In this document: positions 54,048 through 64,000 of the stretch, one piece after another | How positions within the stretch are numbered: the stretch's first letter is position 1 | Layout: every line of letters begins with the position of its first letter | Assembly: GCA_021186555.1 (NCBI GenBank) | Contig: JAJKFL010000004.1 | Span: 41,765,877 to 41,829,876 of the forward strand | Reading direction: 5' to 3' | Length of the DNA: 64,000 bases | Source of the DNA: Reticulitermes speratus | Lineage: Eukaryota; Arthropoda; Insecta; Blattodea; Rhinotermitidae | The notes under the pieces: model-generated | What the model saw: the letters and a program-made list of their open reading frames with translations, nothing else | The model's database searches: none | Told to the model about the DNA's origin: nothing | Translations under genes and position numbers: made by a program

Positions 54048-55024
54048 GGAAACTGGTAGAATATTAGGAGTCAAGAAACTTTTTTTCTACACCTTTTCAT
54101 CCACAGGGAAATGGAATGATAGAACGCTATCATAGGTCAATGAATGAAGGATTGAGTCATTATGTGAATGCGTCAGGTAACAACTGGGATACTCTGGTAC
54201 CATTTTATTTGATGGCCTATAGATCTACACCTCACAGCACAAGCGGGTACAGTCCATATTTTTTACTTCATGGAAGAGAGATGGTAGTACCAACAGCTCA
54301 AAATTTAACGGCAAAATTATCACCAGAGGCAAGGAAGCATGAGAACGCAAGTAGGCTTGAAAACTTAAAATTTAGTTTGAAGAGAGCATATCAAGAGGTA
54401 CGCAAGAACAGTAGGAAATCACATCAGGTGAATAAGAAGTATTACGACAGACAGGCAAAGATCAGGACATTTGAACTGAATGAAATTGTATATTTGTTTA
54501 CTCATGCAATTAAACCAGGACAATGCAAGAAGTTAAGAAAATTTTGGAGTGGTCCTTATAAGGTGACAGAAAAGTTATCAGAATTGAACTACAGAATAGA
54601 AAGCCAGCAGGGAAAGAAATTTGTGGTTCATGTAAATAGATTGAAGAGGGCTTATAACCAAGAAATTTGGAAACCTAGCGGTAGGAAAAATCGCGAAGTA
54701 AAGAAGTTGGTTAGGAAAAGCAAGAAAGAGAGTGAAGCAGGAAGCGAAGAAGGGGACATCAGCATTTTACCTTCAAGGGAAATAGCAGTAACACCTCAGC
54801 TTGAAGATAGGCAAACAGATTTAGACAGGCAAGATTTACAGCTTACGTTTGACAGCGATGCCAGAGCAGAATCACCTATAGATGATTCAAACACAGCATT
54901 AGATGATTCCATCTACATGCCACCTGATACACCAAGATCGAGACGTGAACTAGGGAGCACTAGATTAGATCCACCTATTACGCGATCGAGAGCGAGAATG
55001 CAGGCACAAGCTGAAGAAGAATGA
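54048..55024 (+). pseudogene. pol: Integrase C-terminal part, separated by frameshifts
   Basis: Two single-base T expansions (run of 8 at 54038-54045, run of 7 at 54080-54086) shift the frame by +2 in total. From 54116 the reading continues 302 codons. It has the catalytic Glu in MIERYHRSMNEG, RSTPHSTSGYSPYFLLHG, and a GPY/F module (FWSGPYKVTEKLSELNYRIE) followed by an acidic tail. Both lesions sit in homopolymers, so sequence error is a live alternative to real decay. Confidence 0.9.
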
Positions 55025-56758
55025 AGAAGAAAGTTTCTATATGCATGAAAATATAGGAAAACAATAGAATAGAATTTTGAAATTTGTAATTGTGTTTAAA
55101 GGATACAATGTTTGTAATCATTAGTTGGATAAGAATACTAGTGCTAAAACATTAATTTGTGTTAGTAAGAGCTTGAAGCAACATTGATAGCAAGGTGTTA
55201 AAGTTTTACCCACTTTAGATAAGTGTGGAATTCAAAATGGCGGACTTGTGAACAGCTGACGAAGGTCAGACATATGATGATGTCATGTTATGATCAGAAG
55301 TCCAGCTAACAGGTGCACTTTGTACACATTTAACAGTTATTTGGCAGATATGTATAGTTTTAGGTAGTACTAGTGTGCCACTGAAATTGATGAGTAGAAA
55401 TTTTGTTTTGTACAAATGGTTGCGTTTCCTTTCGAAATGAGGCTGTATAGATATGAGCTAGTAGACCTGAAGCACGAATATCAATTAAGTGACTCACTAC
55501 GACAACAATATTGGTTGATAACGACAAAGGACACGAATAATGAAAAGTTGACAAAGTGTTAATTTGGCTGATGAACAATGCTGTGAATAATAAACAGTTA
55601 ATACTTGTGAACTAAGCAAACTTGAGCAGTTAAGGAAAATTACAACAAAGACACTGTGCGGTTATATTGTTTCTACAACGACCAGAAGTACTCTTCGAGT
55701 GTAATCACAATGGCAGTTGGGACACATTTGCTCTAAAAGTAAACTAGAGAGGGTGTATTAAACCATGTGAGCTTGTGTTACAACTGAAAGTTGCAGTTTT
55801 ACCCAGGACATCAAGGCGAACTGGATTCTGCTATTCCTTCTTCTACAAAGTGTAGACCAGTCAACACGGAGGAATTGTACGAGATGGTGACCAGGATATT
55901 CGACCAACATGATGGGAGGGATGTCAACAATCTCAGGCAGAACTACGCAGTATGAGGAGAGAATGAATTGGTTCTTGTATGCACTGATTCATTAACAATT
56001 CTTTTTGGAAATGTTCCTATGCTACTTTTGTTCCCAATCCTATCTAATGAAGGTGGTAACAAAAATGCTGACAAAACCTAAAGATTTTATACATTCCCAC
56101 GTTAAACCTGAATGTCCTTAGACGATTCCTTTTATCACACATGTGCAGCAAAATTCCAGATTATGAGTTGAGTCATCAACAATTACATCAGATTTCAACG
56201 CATACACTACAGGATGAGTTAGGATACTCCAGTGGAAACATCGAAAGGTAGGAAGCAGATAATTCATCTACATCCAGCCACGAGCAGCAACTTACGAGAG
56301 AAGACACAAGTAACTATCAGAAATTTGTTGGTGAAATAGAACTTTTTAAATTTTGAAGTAACAAGTGTTAAAGAAATTTAAATTTGTGTTATTGTCAAAA
56401 TTCATTGCATTTTGATTGGAAAACAGATTAGAAAAGTGTAGTGAAGTGTTAAGAACATTGCACAACTGCAAGTGTAATATGTTTACATGAGAGTTCACTG
56501 ACATTGATATAGAGAAGGAAGTGCTATGGTAACAGCTGATGTGTTGTACAGTCAGCACCATAAACATCGGCTTTAAAGATTTGAAGGAAGAAAACTTTTG
56601 AAAGTTGAATGAAAGTGAAGCTTTTATTTGTGTAACATGTTATAGGATTTTACATTGTAAATGTTTATTGGTTTTTCAAGCGTAATATTTTGTTTGACCC
56701 TATCAATCTTCATTATGTTTCATTGACAACATGAAATGATGTGAGGACACATCATAGA
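55025..56758 (+). other. Long 3' non-coding region of gypsy element 2
   Basis: About 1.73 kb between pol and the purine tract with no ORF above ~75 codons, no signal peptide and no env-like motif. It may be a lost third gene or a long untranslated region. Confidence 0.6.
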
Positions 56759-56771
56759 CTGAGAGGGAGGT
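56759..56771 (+). other. Polypurine tract of gypsy element 2
   Basis: GAGAGGGAGGTGA lies a few bases upstream of the 3' LTR, in the position expected for the plus-strand primer. Confidence 0.7.
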
Positions 56772-56775
56772 GATT

Positions 56776-57905
56776 TGTAATGAATATTGATAATATGGGG
56801 AAATATTTTTCGAACTGATTATGTTTAGTTAAGATGATTTTGCATAGAATTAATGAGAACTTATGTATTGCATATTGATGATGCAACTTTCCATTGAGTT
56901 GAATCATAGCGTTGCAGTCTACTGCAAGCAGAACAGATTCGTCACTGGATTTGGGACGTGTGCAAAATATTCCTAGAACTGTAGATATGCAATAGAGTTC
57001 TGATTGGCAGTTAATAGTGCATAGCAACTGGAATGACAAGTAATGATTGGTCAAGAGTGTGGAGAGAGCTTGAAAGTAGCCATTTTTGGGAGTGGTTTCG
57101 CAGGTATTATATAGGGGTGAAGACAATGGGAGAGCGTCTTTTGGCGTCAGTCTTTGGTCAGGAGCATTTGAAATTATAACATGTGAAATTTATTATAAAC
57201 AAAGAAACGTTAGTTGTTTACTAACTATGCAAAAGTGAAAAGTGGTGATAAAGATAAAAGATCCACGAAATGTATTTGTTTGGAAACATTTAAGTGAACA
57301 CATAAAAGGAGCTTATGTCATTTTTATTGAAAATGATAGAAAATGTTTGGTAACTGTGATGGTGAAACAACGGTTTGAGTGTAAAGATAAATTAGGCACA
57401 AAAGTGAAACCGAGTGAAGTTTAACCAGCCAGAAATAAAAGTGTAATTTATGAGTGCAAACAGGGTTGCTACTGCCAGAACTAGATTCAACAGATAAGTT
57501 GGTTACAATTATTTTACTTGGATTAATTTGGATACAAGGTATGAAGAACAGCCTATTATATTCAAGTAGAGAAGGAAACAAAATCATTTTAGTATGGATA
57601 TTATGTTAAAATGTAAGGAACAAAGTTATTTGTTGGGTTATTTTGTTTGGTTATTTAATTGGGGGGTTTTATTGTGATTTAGTGTTTGTTTTGTTTTTAT
57701 TAATAAATTTGTGTGTTATTTGTGTTAAATTTGGTGTTCGTGTTTATTATATCCCAGATATATATCAGGAGGATTATTGTTGCTGGTACTGTGTTATCAG
57801 CTGGTGGCAGCATTACCATCAGCAGTTTGTAGAACTGCTTAGCTACGTATACCAAACGGGCCCTGATCTCAATAGTGGGACTATTGAGTGTCAGACACCG
57901 TTACA
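56776..57905 (+). repeat. 3' LTR of gypsy element 2 (1,130 bp)
   Basis: Matches the 5' LTR end to end except for a ~158-bp deletion after GGAACAAAGT and about ten substitutions. Ends GTTACA directly before CTAT. Confidence 0.93.
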
Positions 57906-58678
57906 CTATAAATGTAAAGTTAAAGTTTATTTAAAGTTAAAGTAAAATGTTGAAGCTAAAACGTTACAGTTAAAATGTTGAAATTAGAAAGTTAAAATTA
58001 AAAGTTTAAAGTTACAGTTAAAAAGATAAAGTTAAAAGTTTAAAGTTAACGTAACGAAGTTAGAGTTAAAAAGTTGAATTTAAAGTTAAATAGTTAAAAT
58101 TAAAGTTAAATTTAAAAATTCAAGCGAAAAAGTTAATGTTAAAATTAAAAACTAAAGATAAAAAGTTAAAGTTAAAGTTAAGGATAAAAAGTTAAATTTG
58201 TATGTAAAGCTAACGTTAAAGATGAAGTTGAACATAAAATTTAAAGTTAAGGATAAAATGTTAAAGTTGTATTTAAATTTGAAGATAAAGTTGAAGTTAA
58301 AGTTGTAAAGGTAAGTTAATAAAAAGTGAAAGTTGAATTTAAAGATTTAAGGCTAAAGTTATAAAGTTAAAGGTAAAATGGTGAAGTTACAGTTAAAGTT
58401 ATAATTAAATTTATATAGTTAATTTTAATGTTAAAATGTTAAAGTTAAAAAGTTGCAATTAATAATTTAAAGTAAAAAGGTGAAAGTTAAAGTTAAAAAG
58501 TTAGAGTTAGAGTTAAAATTTTAAGGTAAATTTCAAAAGTTAAAGTTAAAAGTTAAAGTTTAAAGGTCAAAGTTAAAACGTCAAAGTTAAAAAGTCAAAG
58601 TTAAAAAGTTAAAGTTATAAAGTTAAAGTTACACTTAAAGTTAAATTTAACTTTAAAGTTAAAAAGTTAAAGATAAAG
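57906..58678 (+). repeat. Hexamer array, right of gypsy element 2
   Basis: Starts with the CTAT target copy and AAATGTAAAG, exactly the continuation seen at 41489 in copy 2. Confidence 0.91.
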
Positions 58679-59267
58679 TTATGTTGTAATGGCACCACCC
58701 TAAAGCTCCCTCGGAATATATTCAGTGTTGGCGGATCATGGTAGAAGGACGTACCGGCCGTACGGGCCCGGCATTCGGGGTTATAATCGCTGCTGCTGCA
58801 ACTGGTAAGATTTCGGCCTTCCCCAAAAGATGCCTGGTGCTAGGTGCATGCTGAGACTCGCCTTCGCTCAGCGCTCCGTCGTCTGCTGCCACATCGGCCT
58901 CTGCTCGCTGCTCTCTCCCGCCACTATTCTCCACTGTTCATTTGATACTTCAGGTGGACGAGCGAGGGAGACAGAGGAGAAGACCGTCAGTTTTCCGCCC
59001 GGCAAACTGGTTCACCCTCATAGGAACGTCGCGGTCATCTGCCTTAGGGCGGCGTCCTATGCGGCAATTAGAATGTCTTACTTGCACGCAGACGGCTCTC
59101 CACGAGCCCGGGCGGGAGTCAGCCACCCGCACAACTTCCAACTGTCGGCGTGTTCCCGCGTCGCCGAGCACCTGTGGTGCCGTTCGAATGTGGGCCTGCG
59201 GACTCGCCCGAGAGTGTGCGGAGATGGATGAGAGGGTACGAACTGTTTCGCCGGTGGTTAGGTTAGG
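58679..59267 (+). repeat. GC unit, long form (copy 3, second)
   Basis: Long-form unit ending GGTTAGGTTAG/GTAAG, sharing the GAACTGTTTCGCC variant with 43782-44365, its positional equivalent in copy 2. Confidence 0.92.
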
Positions 59268-60631
59268 TAAGTTAAAGTTTAAGTTAAAGTTAAAATGGTA
59301 AGGGTAATGTTAAAGTTAATGTTAAAGAAAAATAAGTTGAAGTTAATGTTACAGTTAAGGTTAAAGTTAAAGTTGAAGATAAAATGTTAAATTTAATGAT
59401 AAAATCTTAAAGTTGTAGTTAAAGTTAAAGTTAAATTTATTGTTAAAGTTAAATTTGAAATGGTAAAGTTAAAGTTAAAATTAACGTTAAAGATAATAAA
59501 GTAAAAGTTAGCGTCAAAGTTAAAGATAAAGTTGAATTTAAAATGTGGAAAAAATGAAGTTAAATTTGAACGTTTAAAGTTAAAGTTAAAAAGTTATTTA
59601 CTGTTAAAAAGTTAAAGTTAAATTTAAGAAGTTAAAGTTAAAATTAAGTTGAAGTAAAAAAGTTACAGTCAAAGACAAAAAGATAAAGTTAATGTAAAAA
59701 AGTTAAAGTTTAAGTTAAAAGGTTAAAGTTAAGGTTACATAGTTAAAGTTAAAAAGATGAAGTTAAAAGTTAATGTTAAAGTTACAAAGTTAAAGTTATA
59801 GCTAAAAAGCTAAAGTTTAAAAGTTAAAGGTAAAATGGCAAATATGATAATTCAAAGTTAAAAAGTTAAAGTTGAAAAGATAAAGCTAAGAATTTAACTT
59901 TAAAAAGTTAAAGTTACATTTAAAATCAAATTTACACACTGGTGCCCCGGTGGTTAAGTTATGTTAGTTAAAGTTAATGTTAGAGTTAAAATATTTATTT
60001 TAAATTTAAAGTTAAATTAAGAAATGAAACGTTAACTTTTATGTTAACGTTAAAGTTAAAGTTAAATTTAAATTTGATGATAAAATGGTACAGTTATTGT
60101 TACAGTTAAAGTTAAAATTAACGTTAAAGTTAAAGTTGAAGATAAATAGTTAAAGTTAAAATTAAAAAACAAATTTAATATTAAAAAGTTAAAGCTAAAG
60201 TTAAAAAGTTAAAGATAAATTTAAAAAGGTGACGATAAAGTTACAACGTAATAGCTAAAAGTGTAAAGTTTAAGTTAAACTAAATTTATAGTTAAAGTAA
60301 AACAGTAAAAGTTAAAAATAGAAATTTAAAATTTAAAGTGAACAGGTCAAAGGTAAAGTTAAAAGTTAAAGCTAAATTTAAAAATTTATATTTAAAGTTA
60401 AAAAATAAGGTTAAAATTAAAAAGTTTAATTTAAAATTAAAAGGATAAAGTTAAAGTTAGATGGTTGAAGTTAAATTAGAAAGATTAAATTAAAGTTACA
60501 AAGTTGAAGTTAAAGTCAAGTTGTTAAAGTAAAAAAGTTGTTTGTGATGATTCAAAGTTATAAAGATAAATTAAAAATTTAAAGTTAAAGTTAAATTTAA
60601 CTTTAAAGTTGAAAAGTGAACGATAAAGATA
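59268..60631 (+). repeat. Hexamer array with GC-unit scar
   Basis: The longest hexamer stretch. At 59936-59966 it contains CTGGTGCCCCGGTGGTTAAG, a mutated GC-unit 3' end, suggesting an old deletion of a GC unit body. Confidence 0.88.
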
Positions 60632-60773
60632 TGTTGTAATGGCACCATCCTAAGACTCCTTCTGAATATATTCAAAGTGTTGGCCCGTCGTGGTAGTAGG
60701 TCATACCGGCCGTACGGGCCCGTCTTTCGGGGTTAAAATCGCAGCTGCTGCAACCGAGACTGTTACGGCCTTC
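60632..60773 (+). repeat. GC unit, first 140 bp only (end of satellite)
   Basis: Starts TATGTTGTAATGGCACCATC as in long units and stops at ACGGCCTTCCGCGACG, where the pentamer array takes over. This is the right boundary of the satellite. Confidence 0.9.
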
Positions 60774-61491
60774 CGCGACGCGACGCGACGCTACGCGACG
60801 CGAGGCGAGGCGAGGCAAGGCAAGGCAAAGCAAGGCAAGGAATGACATAGCTTAGCATAGCATAGCATAGCATAGGATAGCCAAGCCGAGCCGAGCCAAG
60901 CCAAGCCAAGCTGAGCCGAGCTTAGCTGAGCCGAACTGAGCTGAGCTGAGCTGAGCTGAGCTGAGCCGAGCCGAGCTGAGCTTTGCTGAGCTGAGGTGAG
61001 CTGAGCTGAGCTGAGCTGAGCCGAGCTGAGCCGAGCTGAGCCGAGCTGAGTCGAGCTGAGCCGAGCTGAGCCGAGCTGACCCGAGCCGACAGTTTAGGTC
61101 AGATTAGGTCAGATTATGACAGCATAATCCAGCCGATCCGAACCGATCCAAACCAAACCAAGCCAACCCATGCCGAGCCGTGCCGAGCCGAGCCGAGCCG
61201 AGCCGTGCCAAGCCAAGGCAAGCAAAGGGTGCAAGGAAAAGCAAAGCCTTGTATATAAAGAAATGGCAAAATGCGCAAGGCAATGGAAAGGGAAAAGACG
61301 CAAGGCAAGGGAAAGCAAAATATGAAAGACATGGCAAAGGAAAGGCAAATGGCGCAGGGAAAAGCAAAGGCTTATTGAGGATTGCAAGGCAAAATTCTCA
61401 AGGCAATGAAAGGCAAGGAGCGCAATGCAATACAAAGCAGATCAAAGCAAAGCGAAGCAAAACAAAGCAAATGGAAGCAAAGCGTAGCGAA
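60774..61491. repeat. Drifting pentanucleotide array
   Basis: Reads in steps of five almost without a break while the consensus changes along its length: GCGAC, GCGAG, GCAAG, GCATA, GCCAA/GCCGA, GCTGA (longest block, about 60900-61075), a TTAGG/TCAGA patch, CCGAA, CCGAG, then GGCAA/CAAAG. ORFs across it (up to 123 codons) are artefacts. Confidence 0.9.
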
Positions 61492-62039
61492 ATTATTATT
61501 ATTATTATTATTATTACTTACTGCAATTGGGTTTTCACCCGGTGGCAGTAGTCCTTACACTAGTACACACAATACAAATGGACATATAAATATACATATA
61601 AGTAACAATACAATACAAGCTATACACAATTACAAAACAATACATACAGTAAATACAAGTACACACATTAGAACACCATTCACACATTACAAAAACCTCC
61701 ACACCTTAACAAAAACATCCACGCCTTAAGAAATACATCCACACCTTACATAAACACCCACACACAATACAAACAAAACACACGCACATTACAAAAAACA
61801 ACCCCACAAACTAAATAATACAAAAACATCAAAACACACATACTGCAAAAAGAAAGAGTTGTTAAGCCTAACCTAACGTAAATGAATAAGAGTTAAAAGT
61901 AATTTCGTATACCAAGAAATGAGTCAAACACTATACAAAAATAAAATTCCATGTTTTCAAAAAATGATACACACACATTTCAACAGCACCATCACTTCAC
62001 TACGCTTATATACACATCAAGGCATTCCCCGTTTTGCCT

Positions 62040-62172
62040 CCCTTTACTTCACTTCACTTCACTTCACTTCACTGTATTATTAGATATTTTTCCCCACCCT
62101 CTATACCCTTCACTTCACTTCACTGTATTAATAGATATTTTTCCCCACCCTCTATACCCTTCACTTCACTTA
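62040..62172. repeat. Tandem CACTT repeats and ~57-bp duplication
   Basis: (CACTT)n at 62046-62072 and near 62110 and 62163 flank a duplicated segment TATTTTTCCCCACCCTCTAT (about 62085 and 62138). The duplication spans the LINE stop codon and supplies its last residues (KYLLIQ). Confidence 0.88.
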
Positions 62173-64000
62173 TCACTTTCTTAACCCTCTTCCTAAAAAT
62201 ACTCGGCTTACAAGGGAAAGTCCCTAAAGCATCTGCAGGTAGTTTGTTCCAGAGTTGGATGGTCCTATTTACAAAGGAGAATTTTCCGATATCCGTTCTT
62301 TGCTTCCTGTTCCTAATTTTCCGATTATGATCAACCCTGCTCAGATAGTGTGGCCTTTGTAGTCTGTCACCTATAGCCTTCCAAGCCCTTTCGCCAGTGT
62401 ATGCTTTGAAGAGAGCACATAAACGTGCTGTCTTTCTGCGCTGCGCCAAAGTTTCCCAGTTCAAATCGGTCGTATAATTTGCAAATTTAGCCGCTTTCTG
62501 TTGTACCCGGTCTAACGCATTTATCTGTCCCTCCCTGTATGGATCCCAGCACGCAGCCCCATACTCAAGAATCGGACGCACTAGTGACGTGTAGGCTAAG
62601 CTTTTAGTATTACTATTTCCCTTTTTGAGAATACGCATTATGAAATGAAGTGCCTTCCAAGCTTTTCTCACCGTGTAATTTACTTGGTCAGCCCAGCTTA
62701 AATCGCTGCGTAAGATTATTCCCAAGTATTTACAACTGCTCACTTCTGGAATTAATTCGTCCCGTACAGAGTAACTTAGTGGATCCTTCGCCCGGGCTCT
62801 CGTGAAACTAACTGCCTTACTTTTACCTGCATTTACCCCCAGTCTGTCCAGATCTATCTGCAACGTTTTTATGTCATTTTTATTTACAATTTTCCTATAT
62901 ATTACACAGTCGTCTGCGAAAAGTCTAATAGTTGAGTCAATGTTCCTCCAAATGTCATTAACGTACGCTAGAAACAGAAGTGGGCCCAATACACTTCCTT
63001 GCGGTACACCTGACGTTACTCTGACCTCCTCTGATAATTGCCCTTCTACCCTGACTCTCTGCGTACGACCCAAAAGGAATTCTCTTATCCATACAACTAC
63101 CCTAAAATCCACGCCCGAGGCCGCAATTTTCGCAAGCAGCCGATCATGAGGAACTAAATCGAAAGCCTTCGAAAAACCTATTACAATGGCGTCTACCCTG
63201 TCTCCATTATTCAGAGAGTCGGCAATGTCCTGGCAAACCGTGATTACTTGACTTTCACACGAATATCCCGGCCTGAAACCGTGTTGACCCTCGTATAACC
63301 AATCATTTTTATCCCAGACCTGCCTTAGATACGATGCTATAACGTGCTCCATTTGCTTGCACACCACGGAGGTTAAGCTGACTGGTCTATAATTCGTGAC
63401 TAGCGATCTGTCACCCCCCTTGTAAATAGGAATCACTATGGCTCTTTTCCAATCACTTGGAATAGTAGCATTATTAATTGTTATGTCCAGTAATCGCGCA
63501 AGGTATGGAATCATGGCTTCCCCACTCAGTTTCAGAATTTCGCCAGAAATGCCGTCTGGCCCTATTGATTTGTTTTTCCCGATGGCTGCTAACCTTTTCC
63601 TAATGGTTTTAGTACTAATTTCGAAGGGTTCACCTGAGTTAGAACATTCTATTTGCTGTATGTTACGCTCGCAACTGAATACAGAAGAATAATAGAAATT
63701 TAGAGAGTTAGCCTTTTCTATCGAATCTATAATAAGACATCCATTACAATCTTTAATTGCAGGAATATTTTCCCTATTTCCTTTACGCCTTTTTACATAC
63801 TTGTAAAACTCAGACCAGCATTTACCTTCGTTTCTTAAAACTGACCTTAAAAACGTCTCCTGCGCATCTTTTTTGGCTGTTAGCAACTGCTTGGATAGAC
63901 GTTTCAGTTCCTCTTGGTAATGCTCTCCTAATTTCCTTCTGTTATATGCTTTTCTGACCTTTCACTTTAACCGTTTCACTTCCTTGTTGTAGTATTTTAT
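62120..64000 (-). pseudogene. LINE reverse transcriptase ORF, damaged
   Basis: Open from 63961 to 62120 and continuing upstream beyond an in-frame TGA at 63964-63962. RT blocks seen: NKSIGPDGISGEILK, YRPVSLTSVVCKQME, GQHGFRPGYSCES, VTSGVPQGSVLGPLLFLAYV, RLFADDCVIY (about 62899-62925), CKYLGIIL. C-terminal 'LWNKLPADALGTFPCKPSIF' is typical of insect CR1/L2-like LINEs; clade is not certain. Motif A reads IVIGFSKAFDLVPH: the catalytic Asp normally before FSKAFD is Gly (GGT, 63178-63176), so activity should be lost. Two independent lesions make this a dead copy. Confidence 0.85.

Larger units (their letters stand above)
48500..57905 (+). mobile_element. Ty3/gypsy element 2, near full length
   Basis: LTRs begin TGTAATGAATATTG and end GACACCGTTACA. 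CTAT flanks both sides (48496-48499, 57906-57909), and copy 2 keeps the empty site at 41489. Order: LTR, PBS, gag, pro, RT-RNase H-integrase, ~1.75 kb non-coding, purine tract, LTR. LTR substitutions are about ten over ~1.1 kb. Two single-base expansions in integrase T-runs break pol. No env ORF. Confidence 0.94.
27311..60773. repeat. Higher-order satellite, ~6.0-kb period, about three copies
   Basis: Three modules alternate in fixed order: long GC unit, hexamer array, 18-mer array, short GC unit, hexamer array, long GC unit, hexamer array. After subtracting inserted elements, the distance from the long GC unit at 37712 to that at 45241 is about 6.02 kb, and from 45241 to 60632 about 5.98 kb. 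The first copy (27311-37711) is about 5.6 kb because its leading GC unit is truncated. Modules and their internal variants are colinear between copies, so the 6-kb block, not the small units, was the last to amplify. Three mobile elements interrupt it. Confidence 0.9.
61492..64000 (-). mobile_element. Non-LTR retrotransposon (CR1/L2-like), 5' end outside window
   Basis: Minus-strand LINE whose 3' end is an (AAT)n tail (plus-strand (ATT)n at 61492-61516), preceded by ~600 bp of 3' untranslated sequence and the RT ORF. The 5' part, including any endonuclease, lies beyond 64000. Confidence 0.85.

Noticed and set aside
61180..61551. 123-codon Lys/Gly-rich ORF
   Set aside because: Entirely explained by the pentamer array and the (ATT)n LINE tail.

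Overview
This window is eukaryotic, intron-bearing and dominated by repeats. The most likely source is a large hemimetabolous insect genome such as a cockroach or termite. That is inference from three things: a C2H2 zinc-finger locus with a short acidic leader exon opening MEFIKTEPE, an STPR (23-residue repeat) exon, and the mix of Penelope-like, hAT, Harbinger, Tigger, mariner, piggyBac, Jockey and Ty3/gypsy elements. Species cannot be fixed from the sequence. I found no rRNA, functional tRNA gene or CRISPR array.

Left part (1-27310). A satellite of 192-bp and 114-bp units (about 49-1418) is followed by a Penelope-like element remnant with long inverted arms (2141-3150). Next is a decayed PIF/Harbinger element with two divergent relic genes, whose transposase relic is cut by a 257-bp hAT MITE with an 8-bp target duplication. 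A tRNA-derived SINE (5541-5825) and a second hAT MITE (8309-8510) follow. The interval 9245-16925 holds the only host-gene-like material: an STPR exon, a leader exon present in two copies, a second acidic exon and a C2H2 finger exon. That exon has two frameshifts, and its sixth finger is cut at a TA by a 1.8-kb Tigger/pogo element that itself carries a palindromic mariner. A nearly complete Jockey-type LINE lies on the minus strand (about 20230-24830) behind a CCAAT/TATA promoter-like block. Seven to eight hammerhead-core-like motifs are scattered through 3-26 kb.

Middle part (27311-60773). After removing three later insertions, this is one higher-order satellite with a period close to 6.0 kb, present in about three copies. 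Each period is built from three modules in fixed order: degenerate GTTAAA hexamer arrays, arrays of an 18-mer (core AATAACAGAAAACTGC), and a GC-rich, CpG-rich unit in a long (~585 bp) or 5'-truncated short (~315 bp) form. Short ORFs here are by-products of the 18-bp period. Three elements landed in different copies, and the other copies preserve the empty sites: an internally deleted Ty3/gypsy element (28423-33248), a non-autonomous piggyBac-like element at TTAA (41960-43460), and a near-full-length Ty3/gypsy element (48500-57905) with gag, pro and pol and two frame breaks in integrase.

Right end (60774-64000). A pentamer array drifts gradually in consensus over about 720 bp. It is followed by a minus-strand LINE that runs off the window, with an (AAT)n tail, an RT domain whose motif A aspartate is glycine, and an in-frame stop near the edge. 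Nothing here looks like a working host pathway. The value of the window is the satellite architecture and the datable nesting of mobile elements.
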